DNA of 64,000 nt from Nannochloropsis salina CCMP1776 (Eukaryota; Sar; Eustigmatophyceae; Eustigmatales; Monodopsidaceae), in assembly GCA_004565275.1 (NCBI GenBank), contig SDOX01000009.1:78027-142026 (forward strand), in the 5' to 3' direction. Below are positions 11,095 through 21,833 of the stretch, piece by piece (position 1 is the first letter of the stretch; each line of letters begins with the position of its first letter). The position numbers were made by a program, and so were the translations under genes. The notes under the pieces are model-generated. The model saw nothing but the letters and a program-made list of their open reading frames with translations, did no database searches and had not been told where the DNA came from.

Positions 11095-14000
11095 GTCAAA
11101 AGACGTCGACTCATTTTGCATGAGAAAGCGCGTTGTGTATCTGTAAAAATTAAGTGTTATACAAGAAATTAAAGAAAGCACAAGAAAAGGCTATATTCTT
11201 ATGTTATCTGTCCGAGACGAATGCCCAACTGCAGAGATCATTATTGATCACCAGTAGAATATTCAGAGTCAGATCCAAGCATAAAACAGCGAAGATGATG
11301 ACACGGACATGCCATGCGGGGAATAATTATCTGTTCTTTGTAGGGGGAAAGTGCAGGCGTATCGCAGGCGTACCTCCTTTGAAAAGCGTGAGCCTTGAGT
11401 CTCCCAGCTTATAGCTCCATAGATATATCGCGCCCGAGGAAATTGACATGGCGCAATAATTGTGAAAGGTGCGCAGGATCCTTCCACAAATGTTGGAACC
11501 GTGCTACTATAGATTGTATGGGTTCACGCCACTGATTTTATGCTACTGTTGCTTCCCCGCTGGATCTTTCACACCTATCAACATTATATTGGAATGATTT
11601 GTGACAGATAGTCGAACATTGTACCCGAGCACAGGTGCCTTCGATGATTTCCTTTGGCAACCGTGGGCTATTTTTCGTTTCTGCCTGAAGACGTGCAAAC
11701 TCGCAAACCCTTTAGTCCTTGTGCCCGTAGCCATACCTGCGAGCATAATGATTGGAAGAACAGTACACTAAGACGGTCTGTACTTAAAGACAGTACGACT
11801 TGAGAAGATTTTTTTTTACAGAGTTCCAAACTATACAGCATTGCATGGAAAATACGTATCAGTTGTGAAGCTGCAACTCACACTGCAGCTTTCTGATACA
11901 CAACCGGGCAAATTGCGAGAAGTGGACTAGTGTCCTGAGGCGGTGGACGAAATCGGCTAACGCAAGTTTTTGTTCAGAACTTCTAATCTTTCTGCTGGAC
12001 TATTGGCCAGACTTCGTATAAAATTGCGTCATTTCGTGATTAAGTCCTTCATATTGCATCCCTACGGAGGGTGAAGGCAGTATAGTGACCGTCTTTGAAC
12101 CGGCGCTCCGTCGTGCAATGCTTCGATAAAATATGAGAACCTTGCATGCTCAGGAATGTAAAGATTGACGCAAGTAAAAAAACGAAACCCTGTGATATTC
12201 CTGGAGAAAACGCAAACATACAACAAAACAGGGGATGAAATATTAAGTGGTGAATGTTAAGTTTTGACCCTTTGGACCGTAGCCATGGATTCCTCATTTC
12301 TGCAATGGATGCTTCGGTTTCTTGCAGAAATGGAATATTCCACACACGCACACGTACACACATACACATACATACACATGCACACACACAACAAAAACAC
12401 ACACACACACGCACGCACTCTCAAACAAAAAAGGAGCACTTCTGTGCAGCCACGACGGAGAGATCCTGAATGCATGGTGTATCATATTTTCATGAGGACC
12501 GGATGTCATAACGTTGCGCATATAGAAGAGATTAATTGGGATGAACTACTCAATTTCCTTCTGAAAAACCAAAATCTATCGCCCGAGAAAATCGCAATAA
12601 CGACCAAACGCGGAAGAAGTTTTAAAAAATGGATCCTATCGGAGACACCCCTGGTCCACAACTCTCGAAAGGAAAGAGAAGTACTAAGCAGGTACCTCTT
12701 TTCAGAACAGGCCTTTCTCGTTTTCTTCAAGTCTACTCCCGTCCTCACTTTACTGGGGCTGATTGGGATACATTTGATCCTATATAGTCAATATGGTTGT
12801 GATCTGGAGCCAACCCGGAAAAACAAAGTTTCTCTTGTAAGATTGAATCCTCCAAATTTGTGCATATTCAAATGAAAGGGATTTTGTCTGGAGCCACCTA
12901 TCGGAATCACAAATGTAACCCAGACCTTCGTCCAACACGATGGATTGGAGCTGCAAATGAGGTCACCTTTCATGAAAGCTTTTATGTCAATAATTCAAGT
13001 GGCTCTGCGAGAGTCTGTGCCAATGCAATAAATGTATTGGAAAAATCACGATGTGTGAGATGTAGTCGTAGACAAAAAATCATTTGATAGAGCTCTTACT
13101 ATTTTGTCTGCTGATATGTAGTGGTTTTAAGGCGGATTGCTGTCTGTTTGTTACACGAAGATGAGTGAGATAAGATATCCTTAGATATAGCTTTCATTCC
13201 AAAATATGAAGACTTCTGATTCTTGATAGCACCTCATTCTGCTTTGAATATCTAATATGTAGAGGACTGGCATGGTTGGGATAAACTTACCAGGCTGCCC
13301 CTGACAATAGAATTGTCTGAGTGTCTTAAAAGTAAGTCAGCATCGGATCGAGTCGGACATATAGAGGTATAGATTCATTTCCATTTCAGCGACATCGTGT
13401 CTGATCATAATACAAACCTGTGTCATGGCTTTATGTATCAAAAATGTATCATTAACGCGCAATCCCTGGTGGTCGACCGCATATATTCGTGTCTAAATGC
13501 AGGACGCTCATCGGCCGCATTTATTTTGAAATATAAAAGTAGCCTTCGTTGACAAATACGTGATGAACATTCTCACCAAATTTTTGCATGTCCAACAAGA
13601 GCATTTCGACATTTGAACTTATGTATTTAAGAGAAGATTTGCATTTTAAAACGTAAAGGTCCTCCCTAAATGGGAGCGTAAAACAACATTAAAACTCACA
13701 TTGATAGAGCTTCCGCCAGACATGTTCAGTTAGGACACGACTGCAGTACGCGAGTCATACAGCTAGAATCTACGTCAAAGGATTTCAGAAAAACTTTAAA
13801 ATCGACGCAGTCTCTTTTTTTGACCAGAAATATTTTTCTATTCGAAAATAGGAGGATATTAGCCATAAAAATGAGGCCTACAAATTTTCATCGAAGAATC
13901 TATGCCACGGCTGTCACAACCCAACCATCAGGCAAAGATTTTGTTAAAATCATATTGTTGTTATTGTCGGGAGGATGGACACAAGTCTTGATTTATGTCG

Positions 14001-14651
14001 GGCCGGTTTCTGGGGTTCTTGGCGAGATGCTTTCTCGTCTCCTCAAGGAACGCTCCTTCTGCCGCCCCCTCCCGAAGGAACATATCCATGTGTCCCTGTC
14101 CTTCTCTTGTCCGTGTGGGGCCTTTTAAGTATCTTTCGATGTGCCATGGGCCTGTGCAATATCCTTTGTAGCCTTAAATCGCGACTGGTCGCGGTTTTTA
14201 AGCATATTGTAAATGACCCTATTTTGTGACAGCGATTGCTTTGCGAAGTGGTACCCGTGAAGGGATGGATAAGAAAGTGCCCATAGCGAGCTTCTATTCA
14301 AGTACGCCTGAAAACGGGATGCTGCGCTTTATAGATCACCATTTGAATCTGAACTGCCGCGCATGAATAGAGTTACCAAATGCAACTTATGACATTTATT
14401 GCTGGTGATGACCGTAGCCTCTCCACCGGCTAAGTAATGAATTGCCGTGCTGCCCAACTAAACTTCTTTCAAAAATCGCAAAAAAAAATTTCCTCATTTC
14501 TTAAAGTACTGATACACGATTCTTCCATGTAGATAATTAGGACCAGATGGTGCACTTGTGGACATCATTATGAAGATGCTTAAGATGGCCAAGAAAGCTC
14601 TTAATTGCGCCGCCGTACCCTCCCCTTAAAACAGGATAAGGCCCTGGAATA
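11095..14651. other. 3.5-kb gene-poor AT-rich region
   Basis: Between BRF1 and NTAN1, both on the plus strand, base composition turns AT-rich and stop codons are frequent in all frames. Apart from the CA microsatellite I find no protein family, no RNA gene and no terminal repeats of a transposon. The longest open frames (12264-12875, 13820-14128) have no recognisable content. It may hold regulatory DNA, non-coding RNA or decayed sequence. Confidence 0.5.
12341..12419. repeat. CA/TG dinucleotide microsatellite
   Basis: About 80 bp of imperfect (CA)n with interruptions by CG, TA and AAAA. It lies in the gene-poor region and encodes only His/Thr repeats if translated. Likely polymorphic in length. 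Confidence 0.9.
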
Positions 14652-16118
14652 ATGCCGTTGCTCTTGCCTTCTTCTCCATTATCTGGCATTTCTTTGATTG
14701 AAAACGTGTCTGTGGAGGTCACCTCGCACTCGCATCGGCTTGAGAAGGACATAAATGTCCTTCTCCGGACAGCGTTACACGCCAAGCGAAGCCCCCGGCC
14801 CCTGCTCTCCGCGTCCTTCGGACAGCTCCTTGTTGACATCCTTAAGCACCATCTACCTGCCCTTTTGGAGCGAACACGCAAGTTTGCCAATCAGGCATCC
14901 TGCAATACCCTGATCGGCCATTTATCTGCCGCATGCTCCGCTTCTCATGAGAACAAAGTAGGGGCAGAGGAGATTAAAGGCCGTTGTCGCCGCGCGCGGT
15001 GCCTGTACATTATGCAACACGAATGGGCAGTGGTCGGACCTGGGGATAAAATAGATTACATAGTCAGCGACGACGCCACAACGTGCCATTTGGTGGGAAT
15101 TCGGGAGCCATGTACAGGTGTTGTGGGTCTGGCCCATGTCGACGCGGTGGAGGTGGTGCCAGATTTGGTGGCCGTTGAAGACGCCGTCCAGAAAGAAAGC
15201 ATGCTGCGGTTGGGGAGGCATGTTGGGAATGCCCCAGGTGGCTATCGACGGCCGACTGAGCCGCTAACCTTGGATCTCTTTCTGGTCGGGGGCTACGAGG
15301 GCGACAGCGAGGGCGGACTCTTGACCGCTGCGATCCTGCAGCATTTTCAATCCACGTCTGTGCACAATTATAACCTACAGCTGGCACTTGTTTCCTCTCT
15401 CAACACGTGCACACTCCCCAGTGCCTTTTCTTCCTCCTCTATGACGCCTTCGGTCCCCGCTCCCCTCTGCCGTTCCCTGGGCTTCGTAATAGAGCCCCCC
15501 CGCCACCCTGCCGCGGCGGGCCCCTCCAAAGCCAGTGGATCCTGTGATCTTTTTGGGGCGCACGTGCTCACGGGAGACGTACCAGAGAGCTTGCGGGGTC
15601 CCATGCGGACGCTTCGTGCCCTCCGCCTTTGGGGAAGAGGGTCTCGTAGACTCGTGCAAGTCCGGCTGGCGCACTCGCTGGGAGAAGCCGAAGAGGCGGC
15701 GTTCGATCAAGAGGACATTGCGAACTCCTCACGATGTTCTCGGCCTCAACCCAAGTCTGCCCCCTCTTTCTCCTGTCCTCCCTCCGCCCCGTCCGCCACC
15801 AATTCCGAGGTCAGCATCGTCATAAACCCCTTCCGGTTCCGTTGTTCGGAAGACATCAAGGCCCTGGCCTGCCTGGAGGACGAGGCGCTCAAATTGGAAA
15901 CGTCCACTTCTCCGGCCATCGAATCCCCGTTCTTTGTCTCGGACATTCGGGCAGTGTTGAAGATGAATCAAACGGCTTTTCCCGAAGATTTCTTCGGGCC
16001 ACGTGTCTTGCAACCGTTACTGGTACCTCTGCACGCGGTCGAGGCGGCAACGCTGCTGACAGCGGAGAGTAAAGGAGGGGAAGAGAGAAGGGGAAACAGA
16101 AGAATAAATGTGACATGA
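14652..16118 (+). CDS. NTAN1: protein N-terminal asparagine amidohydrolase (NTAN1)
   Basis: Single exon, 488 aa. NTAN1 deamidates N-terminal Asn to Asp, a first step of the Arg/N-degron pathway leading to arginylation and proteasomal decay. The diagnostic block is IVSDDATTCHLV at residues 137-148. Cys145 matches the essential Cys75 of the human enzyme, which sits in the same SDDATTCH string. The flanks also match the family: an N-terminal YIMQHEWAVVGPG, then VVGLAHVDAVEVV, LDLFLVGGYEGD and a C-terminal INPFRF block. It is longer than the ~310-aa animal enzyme because of an N-terminal extension of ~70 residues and a Ser/Pro-rich loop (about 260-295). The start is the first ATG. Confidence 0.9.
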   Translation: MPLLLPSSPLSGISLIENVSVEVTSHSHRLEKDINVLLRTALHAKRSPRPLLSASFGQLLVDILKHHLPALLERTRKFANQASCNTLIGHLSAACSASHENKVGAEEIKGRCRRARCLYIMQHEWAVVGPGDKIDYIVSDDATTCHLVGIREPCTGVVGLAHVDAVEVVPDLVAVEDAVQKESMLRLGRHVGNAPGGYRRPTEPLTLDLFLVGGYEGDSEGGLLTAAILQHFQSTSVHNYNLQLALVSSLNTCTLPSAFSSSSMTPSVPAPLCRSLGFVIEPPRHPAAAGPSKASGSCDLFGAHVLTGDVPESLRGPMRTLRALRLWGRGSRRLVQVRLAHSLGEAEEAAFDQEDIANSSRCSRPQPKSAPSFSCPPSAPSATNSEVSIVINPFRFRCSEDIKALACLEDEALKLETSTSPAIESPFFVSDIRAVLKMNQTAFPEDFFGPRVLQPLLVPLHAVEAATLLTAESKGGEERRGNRRINVT

Positions 16119-16216
16119 AACTATGCAGATACCTCTGGAGTCGTCCTGCTTAATCAAAGTAGCCTACATTCGACGCGGGTATACAAACAGTCTGTGAATA
16201 AGCGTGATGTAGTATG

Positions 16217-16382
16217 TCAACACGAGAGTGTGCTCTCATTTTTTCTAGCCAAACTGCCCCCTTTCTTCTTTTTAACCTCCTTCTCGTACATGATCCTGGC
16301 CATCTTTTTAGAGACTCTGTACTTGTCTTCAATTTTATTTCATTTTAGCCCGTAGATCCTTGATTGCGTTCAAGTTATTCCG
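16217..16382 (-). pseudogene. coding-like remnant or unmodelled small exon
   Basis: On the minus strand, two adjacent reading frames each look like protein: one reads RNNLNAIKDLRAKMK and stops, the next, two bases out of register, reads NKIEDKYRVSKKMARIMYEK plus a Lys-rich tail ending at TGA 16217-16219. Read together they look like one basic helical protein end with a frame change between. It could be a decayed gene, a sequencing indel in a small gene, or an exon pair I cannot resolve. It lies downstream of the SDR gene on the same strand. Family unknown. Confidence 0.25.
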
Positions 16383-16569
16383 CTAAGCAGCACGGAGCTT
16401 CAACAAAATCACTTTTCCTCCTTGTATCCATCCCCGTTTCTCATACCTGCCCATGCTTACAGCCTCGCATTATGATACCACCATTGTACATCTCTCCTGC
16501 AGCACGCGTCATACCTCAAAAGGGATTGAGCAGGACGCTATTGCCTTTCCCCATCCTTTCTGGATTGCC

Positions 16570-17571
16570 TCACGAGAATTTTCCCATGATAAAATCCGCC
16601 AACCGGTCCGGACAGAGCCAGACCAACCAGCCCAGCCAGAATGCTGGTATTCCGCTCACATTTGCCACAATGTAGCGTGTATGTGGGTAAGGAGACGTCA
16701 ATGCATGAGTTATCGCGTCTGTGGTGACAGAGGGGGGGCTTGCTTTGTCCACAGCCGCTCGGTCTTTAATACGTTTTTCGGTCCGGAAAAAATACCCGTA
16801 GGTAGACATGATTTCCGGCGAGACTTCGACTTTTGTGTCGATACTTTGGGTGACTTTTTTGAAGATGGCCGTGTTGACGTACGCGGGTTGTACGATGGAC
16901 ACCGAACAATCGAAGTCGACGAGCTCTCGTCGTAGCCCGTCGCTAATCCCCTCCACAGCCAATTTGCTGGCACCGTAAGCTGCCCCTGTTGGAAGTAGCA
17001 CAAGTGCAGTGATGGAGGAGAGATTGACGATGCGACCTTTGCTGGCTCGAATGGCGGGCAAGAGGCGCTGGGTCAGTTCGAGAGGCCCTATCACGTGGAT
17101 GTCGAACATGCTGCGGAGGTCCGTCAAAGGGTGGAATTCCAAGGGAAACTTCTGTGCAACGCCTGCGTTATTAACGAGACCAATAAGGGGTCTCTTATCT
17201 TTCGAAAGGTCTGCCAGAATGGTTTCGGCCCCGTTCTCGATGGATTTGGCCTGAGCAACGTCCATGATAATGGGTCGCAGGTTGGGCAGCCCTAGCGCCT
17301 GAATAGCTTCCACGTCTGCTGGCTTCCGTACGGTACAGTAGACGATATAACCTTGCCTTGCCAGATACTGTGCAGCATGGTTGCCAATTCCGGTGCTTGC
17401 GCCAGTAATGACGATGGCTCCCCCCTTGGGAGGAACTGGAAATCGCTTGCGGAATATGAATACTGTGAGGTGATAACTCATTATGGCAAGCACAAAGGCA
17501 CCCAGCAAGCCTAAGGCCACACCCCGTAAGAGGTCTGGTGTTATTTTATCGATCATTCCCATGGGTTTCAT
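16570..17571 (-). CDS. membrane-anchored short-chain dehydrogenase/reductase
   Basis: Single exon, 333 aa. SDR enzymes reduce or oxidise carbonyl/hydroxyl groups with NAD(P)(H). The classical motifs are complete: cofactor loop TGASTGIG (56-63), NNAG (134-137), catalytic Ser near 185 (VNLSS), Tyr199 and Lys203 in YGASK. A hydrophobic segment at about 13-40 followed by RKRF suggests an N-terminal anchor with the catalytic domain on the cytosolic side. A second hydrophobic, Trp-rich stretch lies near the C-terminus. Overall it resembles the 11-beta-HSD/retinol dehydrogenase-like group, but the substrate cannot be told. In-frame TTG at 17646 is not used as a start; ATG 17571 is the first. Confidence 0.88.
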   Translation of the reverse strand: MKPMGMIDKITPDLLRGVALGLLGAFVLAIMSYHLTVFIFRKRFPVPPKGGAIVITGASTGIGNHAAQYLARQGYIVYCTVRKPADVEAIQALGLPNLRPIIMDVAQAKSIENGAETILADLSKDKRPLIGLVNNAGVAQKFPLEFHPLTDLRSMFDIHVIGPLELTQRLLPAIRASKGRIVNLSSITALVLLPTGAAYGASKLAVEGISDGLRRELVDFDCSVSIVQPAYVNTAIFKKVTQSIDTKVEVSPEIMSTYGYFFRTEKRIKDRAAVDKASPPSVTTDAITHALTSPYPHTRYIVANVSGIPAFWLGWLVWLCPDRLADFIMGKFS

Positions 17572-18724
17572 CTGTGTGAGTGTGCTTGGTGAAGTGTTTG
17601 CGAAATACAAGTCAGTCACGGCTACAAGCTGAACACTGCCTGGCAAGCGATCTCTTATGTAGAGGGGTATTCGTGTTGTATATTAGCCAAAGAATTCCCA
17701 AGCCACAATATTAGATCAGGAAGGATATCGACATTCACTTGATTGTTCTGTATGCCGAAATGTGATGAAGAGATAGCTTATAATGACTGCTGGATTGTTG
17801 TCTATATTCTGGCGACGTGCTGTACTCAGTCTGACTTCCCACAAAAGGCACGGTTTTTCTGAGCCATTCGTGGCATTTTGACTTGTGAATCTTCGTTTAT
17901 TCAATATTTTACTTCCTTTCCAAATGCGTATGGTATAGTAGTCAATGCTTTCTGATATAAAGAGATAAAATGGCGCACGCAGGGAAACGGAATCGATCCG
18001 CTTCGGAGCTTTCTTCAACTCTCTTGTTCGCCATTTTTTTTTTCCAACTTCTTATTGACTCCTTTTTATCCACAAAGTAATAATACGCTTGCATTGGCTG
18101 CGATAAGCGTATTCGTCTTTCCTACGGGTCTGTCACTTTGTGTGTGTTTTTCCACTCGAAAACATTCGTTATTGACGCCTCCCTTCAATGGGGTGGGTCG
18201 GTGACAAAATGACCTCGACTGCGGCAGGGAAGGACGAGGAGGCTATAGCTCAAAACATTTGGTTCTAGGAAAGTAAAACTCACATCCTAGAATGTATATA
18301 ATGTTGCCCTTCCATGATGCGCAATCCGTGAAAAAGTTTTGCGCGAACCGTAGATATCTTCAGAGGGTGACCAGGCGGGTCACATCTTTGGATCCAACGA
18401 AAAAAAAAAAATAACCGAGAAAGCATGTGAAGCCTCTTCTTGTCATGCCTCCAATCAACAGATCCAATTTGAGTCGTTGAAGTGCGCGCCTTGATTTTCA
18501 TTTATTTTCTTGAGGCGTGGCTGATTGTCGCGTCTTTTCCGCGGCGACCCAGCGGCGGCACCATAATACCCATGCCTAATGTTTCCTCACACGAGGAGCA
18601 CAACGAATACTCTGTAATCTTAATATTATCCGCGCAAATGTCTGTAGCTTCATGTTGTTCAATACCGCGCTTCTCAAGGGAAGGACTGACCCTCAAATGC
18701 CGTCATAAGGATGGTCCAGCTCTA
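17572..18724. other. intergenic, 1.15 kb, with one small coding-like frame
   Basis: Mostly AT-rich sequence between the SDR start and the 3' end of the SAP/STI1-like gene, both on the minus strand. On the plus strand, 18292-18414 holds an ATG-started 40-codon frame (MYIMLPFHDAQSVKKFCANR then RYLQRVTRRV...) that ends in an A10 run. It follows an acceptor-like ATCCTAG. Nothing else recognisable is present. Confidence 0.35.
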
Positions 18725-19972
18725 TCATTCCATCCCCGGGGGCGGTGGAAACTGGGATGGATCCAGACCCGCTTCTGCTGATAGCTTTTGGAAGCGAGCC
18801 ATGAGTTGTAGAACCTCAGCGTCGGCCATGTACTTTTGAATGACGTCCTGGTCCTTGGACATGACAGCTTTCATCAATTCCTGTGATACGTGTGAGAGTC
18901 AAACATAGAAGTACAGAGAGGCGTAGTCATGCACTGAGACTGACCTGCAGACGAGGGTTGCTCATAATTTCCATCATCTCTTGACTGCTCGTCAATTTCT
19001 GCAGGGCCTCCGGGTCCACCCCCCCAGGGAGGTTGCCTGTTGAATCAAAAAAAGCAAGCGTCAGGGGGGGGAGAGTTTAAGTACCCTTACGGGACGACAA
19101 ATCACGGTATCGAGGCGATACAAGACAAATATCTCCTTTATTGAATGTTCAAGTATTCTACGTACCATCGCCCGCCTTCGCGGCGTCCCAATCAAAGTCT
19201 GGTTTCTTTCCCGTCCGCGCTTCCTCCGCCTCTCTAGCGTGAGAAAGCATGGAACAGGGTATGAGTAAGCCTAGCGGGCATCTCTTTTTGACGTTTGCCA
19301 TTGATAGTTCCATATCAATCCTTCTTACTAGGGTGCACACATATATTTCCGTCAATTTTCACGCATCGTTCCCAGCGCCGCCTCCTTCGTACGACGCCCA
19401 CCCCTCCGTCCCTCCGCTACACCAGCATTTCTCCAACCCTACCGCTGTTCATTGAAAGTGTCCAATATTTCAGGTCGTGCTTTCCCTTCTATTCGGGCCT
19501 TGAGCAGGAGAGCTTCCAGCTCAGCTCTGTCGACAACGCCTGCGGAAGTAACGCCCCTCAAATCCAGCTCGGCTTTCATTTCGCTCACTTTCATCTTGCC
19601 CGGCACGACTTCCTCGTCGTCTTCATCGGACGATCCATCCATGGCAGTGTCCGCTGCCGCGTACAGAGGCGAGAGGATGAAGGGGCTCCGGGGGATGCCG
19701 TACCCCAGAGTGGTCGCCATGGGGGGACTAGGGAGATGGGCATCTTTTTCGAGAAGAGAGAGCAATTATACCAATCGTTAGAAAATAAAATGTAAGATCA
19801 TCGAAAGCACAATGTTGCGGCGGTATGATTCGAACGGCAATCGCTTTGTTGCCACCATGACTTCTGACAAACCTGAGGCAGGTCCCAATGATACTGGGAG
19901 CAGAAATGCTGCGACGCCCTTTCCAGTTGCACTGAGAAAGCCAATGAGCAAGAGGATGTGATTTTTGGCCAT
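18725..19972 (-). CDS. plastid-targeted SAP-like/STI1-like protein
   Basis: Five exons on the minus strand: 19972-19873, 19743-19443, 19233-19166, 19036-18945 and 18880-18725 (238 aa); every junction is GT-AG and in phase. Residues 1-22 form a signal peptide (ILLLIGFLSATGKGVAA) and Phe23 begins FLLPVSLGP, the bipartite plastid-import pattern of heterokonts. A SAP-like helix pair follows (MKVSEMKAELDLRGV), a form common in algal plastid proteins. The C-terminal ~70 residues resemble the STI1/Hip-Hop helical module (MMEIMSNPRLQELMKAVMSK, then VLQLMARFQKL), which binds Hsp70 or clients in Hip, Hop and Tic40. A chaperone cofactor role inside the plastid is therefore plausible. The link between exon 1 and exon 2 is the least certain junction. 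Confidence 0.72.
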
Positions 19973-20382
19973 TTATACCCTTGTGCTTACGATTATAGGC
20001 GCTGATCGTTTTGAAATGTCCAGAAGTAGAGACAGTTTGCAGTAGGGCAACTTCGTTAGGCAGTGGCGGGAGGTCGAGGTCTGCTGACTCCAAGGCCCTT
20101 TCTACCCTCTCAATAGGATTCTCCCTTTATGATGAGATATATATTCACGTGCCTGCCAATGCACCTGTCGATAATATGTGTGCAGGCCGGGAGTTAGAGG
20201 AAAAATGTACGGACAAAGGCCACTCGCTAGGATGAGAGCGACACCCTAAAGGCCCCTGGTACTCCCTCATTCTGATGCCTTCTCATCTGCCCTCCGTCCT
20301 ATTTGCCTACATTTATTACTCTGATGCTTTATCGTATTTCCTGCCATGCACTATTAACTTCGATACAGCCAACGCTCCTGTA
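19973..20382. other. divergent promoter region
   Basis: Separates the minus-strand SAP/STI1-like gene from plus-strand eIF2B-alpha. A GATATATATTCACG element lies near 20136. An in-frame upstream ATG at 20275 would extend eIF2B-alpha by 36 residues of unlikely composition. Confidence 0.4.
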
Positions 20383-21504
20383 ATGGAAGCAGCTCTTGAG
20401 CCTTCAATACCCCCTTCAAACTTGCCCTCCCATTCCTCAGCTCCATCGTCGGATGACCCTCTTTTATCCGTCTTTCGAAGTCATTTGGAGAAAAATGTTC
20501 CCGTCCCTATAGCAGGGGTGCAGACTCTCCTCCATGTGATGAGTAGCAGCCGTGCAGTCACAATAATGGGAATTCAAAATGATCTCAAAGCAGCGACGAG
20601 CGAGTTAATTGAATATGAACGGAGGATAAGTGGTGGTCGGGCCTCTATTTCCTTCCGTGCCTGCGTCGAGCTTTTTTTCCGGTATGCAACACGCGAGAAC
20701 GACGACGTCCCTGATTTTGAGACGCTGAACAAACTTTTCATCGCACGTGGACATCATTTTGTGGCGAATGCTTTGAAGAGCCGGCTTGGGATTGCCGAGC
20801 TCGGGCATAGCTTCGTGCAAGATGGCATGATGATCCTCACCCACGGACGCTCGGAAGTCGTCACCGGCGTCCTCATCCGTGCTGCACAAAGCAACAAAAA
20901 TTTCACGGTGATGGTGACGGAAGGACGTCCGGAGGGTTCAGGTTTCAAAGCCGCCGAGCGGTTGACAGAAGCCGGGATCCCCGTCACGGTGATATTGGAC
21001 TCGGCCGCCGCATACTTCATGGAGCGCGTCGACATAGTCTTGCTCGGAGCAGAGGGCGTGGTTGAAAGCGGAGGGATCGTGAACAAAATTGGGACGTGTC
21101 AATTGGCCATGGTGGCGAAGTTGTACAACAAGCCTTTGTATGTGGCGGCTGAATCATATAAGTTTGCTCGATTGTACCCGCTGACACAGGCCGACTTAGA
21201 GGACAATGTAGACAACGACGTAGAGAAACCACTGTTTCCACCTTTACTTACCGGCATGGAGGGTGGGACGGCAACGGTGAAGGTGGAGGAGGGAGAAGGG
21301 CGGCATACACAGGAGAGGGGAAGCTCGGGGACCCTATTAGGTAGGAACACCGTTTTCGACAGCGGGCCCGGCGTTGCCGCCATGACGACGAAGAACCCCA
21401 GCTGCGACTATACGCCTGCCCAGTACATCAGCCTTCTGTTTACGGATCTGGGAATTTTGACGCCGGCTGCCGTTTCGGACGAGCTGATCAAGCTTTATCA
21501 ATGA
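20383..21504 (+). CDS. translation initiation factor eIF2B subunit alpha
   Basis: Single exon, 373 aa from ATG 20383. eIF2B is the guanine nucleotide exchange factor for eIF2, and the alpha subunit takes part in sensing phosphorylated eIF2. Family landmarks are clear: FVQDGMMILTHGRSEVV, VMVTEGRPEGSG, the VDIVLLGAEGVVESGGIVNK block, KPLYVAAESYKFARLYPL and a C-terminus LLFTDLGILTPAAVSDELIK that is almost the same as in animals and yeast. A low-complexity insert of ~40 residues (about 290-330) separates the last two blocks. The upstream ATG at 20275 is in frame, but the added sequence is hydrophobic and not typical. Confidence 0.93.
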   Translation: MEAALEPSIPPSNLPSHSSAPSSDDPLLSVFRSHLEKNVPVPIAGVQTLLHVMSSSRAVTIMGIQNDLKAATSELIEYERRISGGRASISFRACVELFFRYATRENDDVPDFETLNKLFIARGHHFVANALKSRLGIAELGHSFVQDGMMILTHGRSEVVTGVLIRAAQSNKNFTVMVTEGRPEGSGFKAAERLTEAGIPVTVILDSAAAYFMERVDIVLLGAEGVVESGGIVNKIGTCQLAMVAKLYNKPLYVAAESYKFARLYPLTQADLEDNVDNDVEKPLFPPLLTGMEGGTATVKVEEGEGRHTQERGSSGTLLGRNTVFDSGPGVAAMTTKNPSCDYTPAQYISLLFTDLGILTPAAVSDELIKLYQ

Positions 21505-21833
21505 CAAGGCTCCCAAGGAGACAAAAGAAAGCAACAAGCAATCGATTTCAAGTCTCTTGTCTCTCAATATATATTTTGTCTCCTTCAGATCCTCGCCGAA
21601 AAAAACAATGTTTCAGTTTTGAATCGAACGGGGGCATTCTCAGGTTGTCCTTCAATCCGATCATCGTGTGGCGACACAGGGATCCACCCTCAACCACACA
21701 AATACTCTAAAATATTCACTCTACTCACTTACCCACAAGGCGGGCGCTCCTGTGGACCTAAACCAGGCTTGCCTGTCCTCTCGAATAGTCAGCCCTCTCC
21801 CGCTTGTCCTCCGCTTCCCTCCTTGTCTCTCCC
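21505..21833. other. facing 3' ends
   Basis: About 330 bp between the stops of eIF2B-alpha (plus) and the DUF4079-like gene (minus). Holds both 3' UTRs; nothing else seen. Confidence 0.45.

Noticed and set aside
12264-12875. 203-codon plus-strand open frame
   Set aside because: It is held open by the CA repeat (His/Thr codons) and the rest has no recognisable content; no splice context or conservation argument supports it.
13820-14229. Overlapping ~100-codon plus-strand frames
   Set aside because: Composition is not protein-like and no motif is visible.
19800-19860. tRNA-like B-box string (GTTCGAATC on the minus strand)
   Set aside because: The flanks do not form a T-stem, acceptor stem or anticodon arm.
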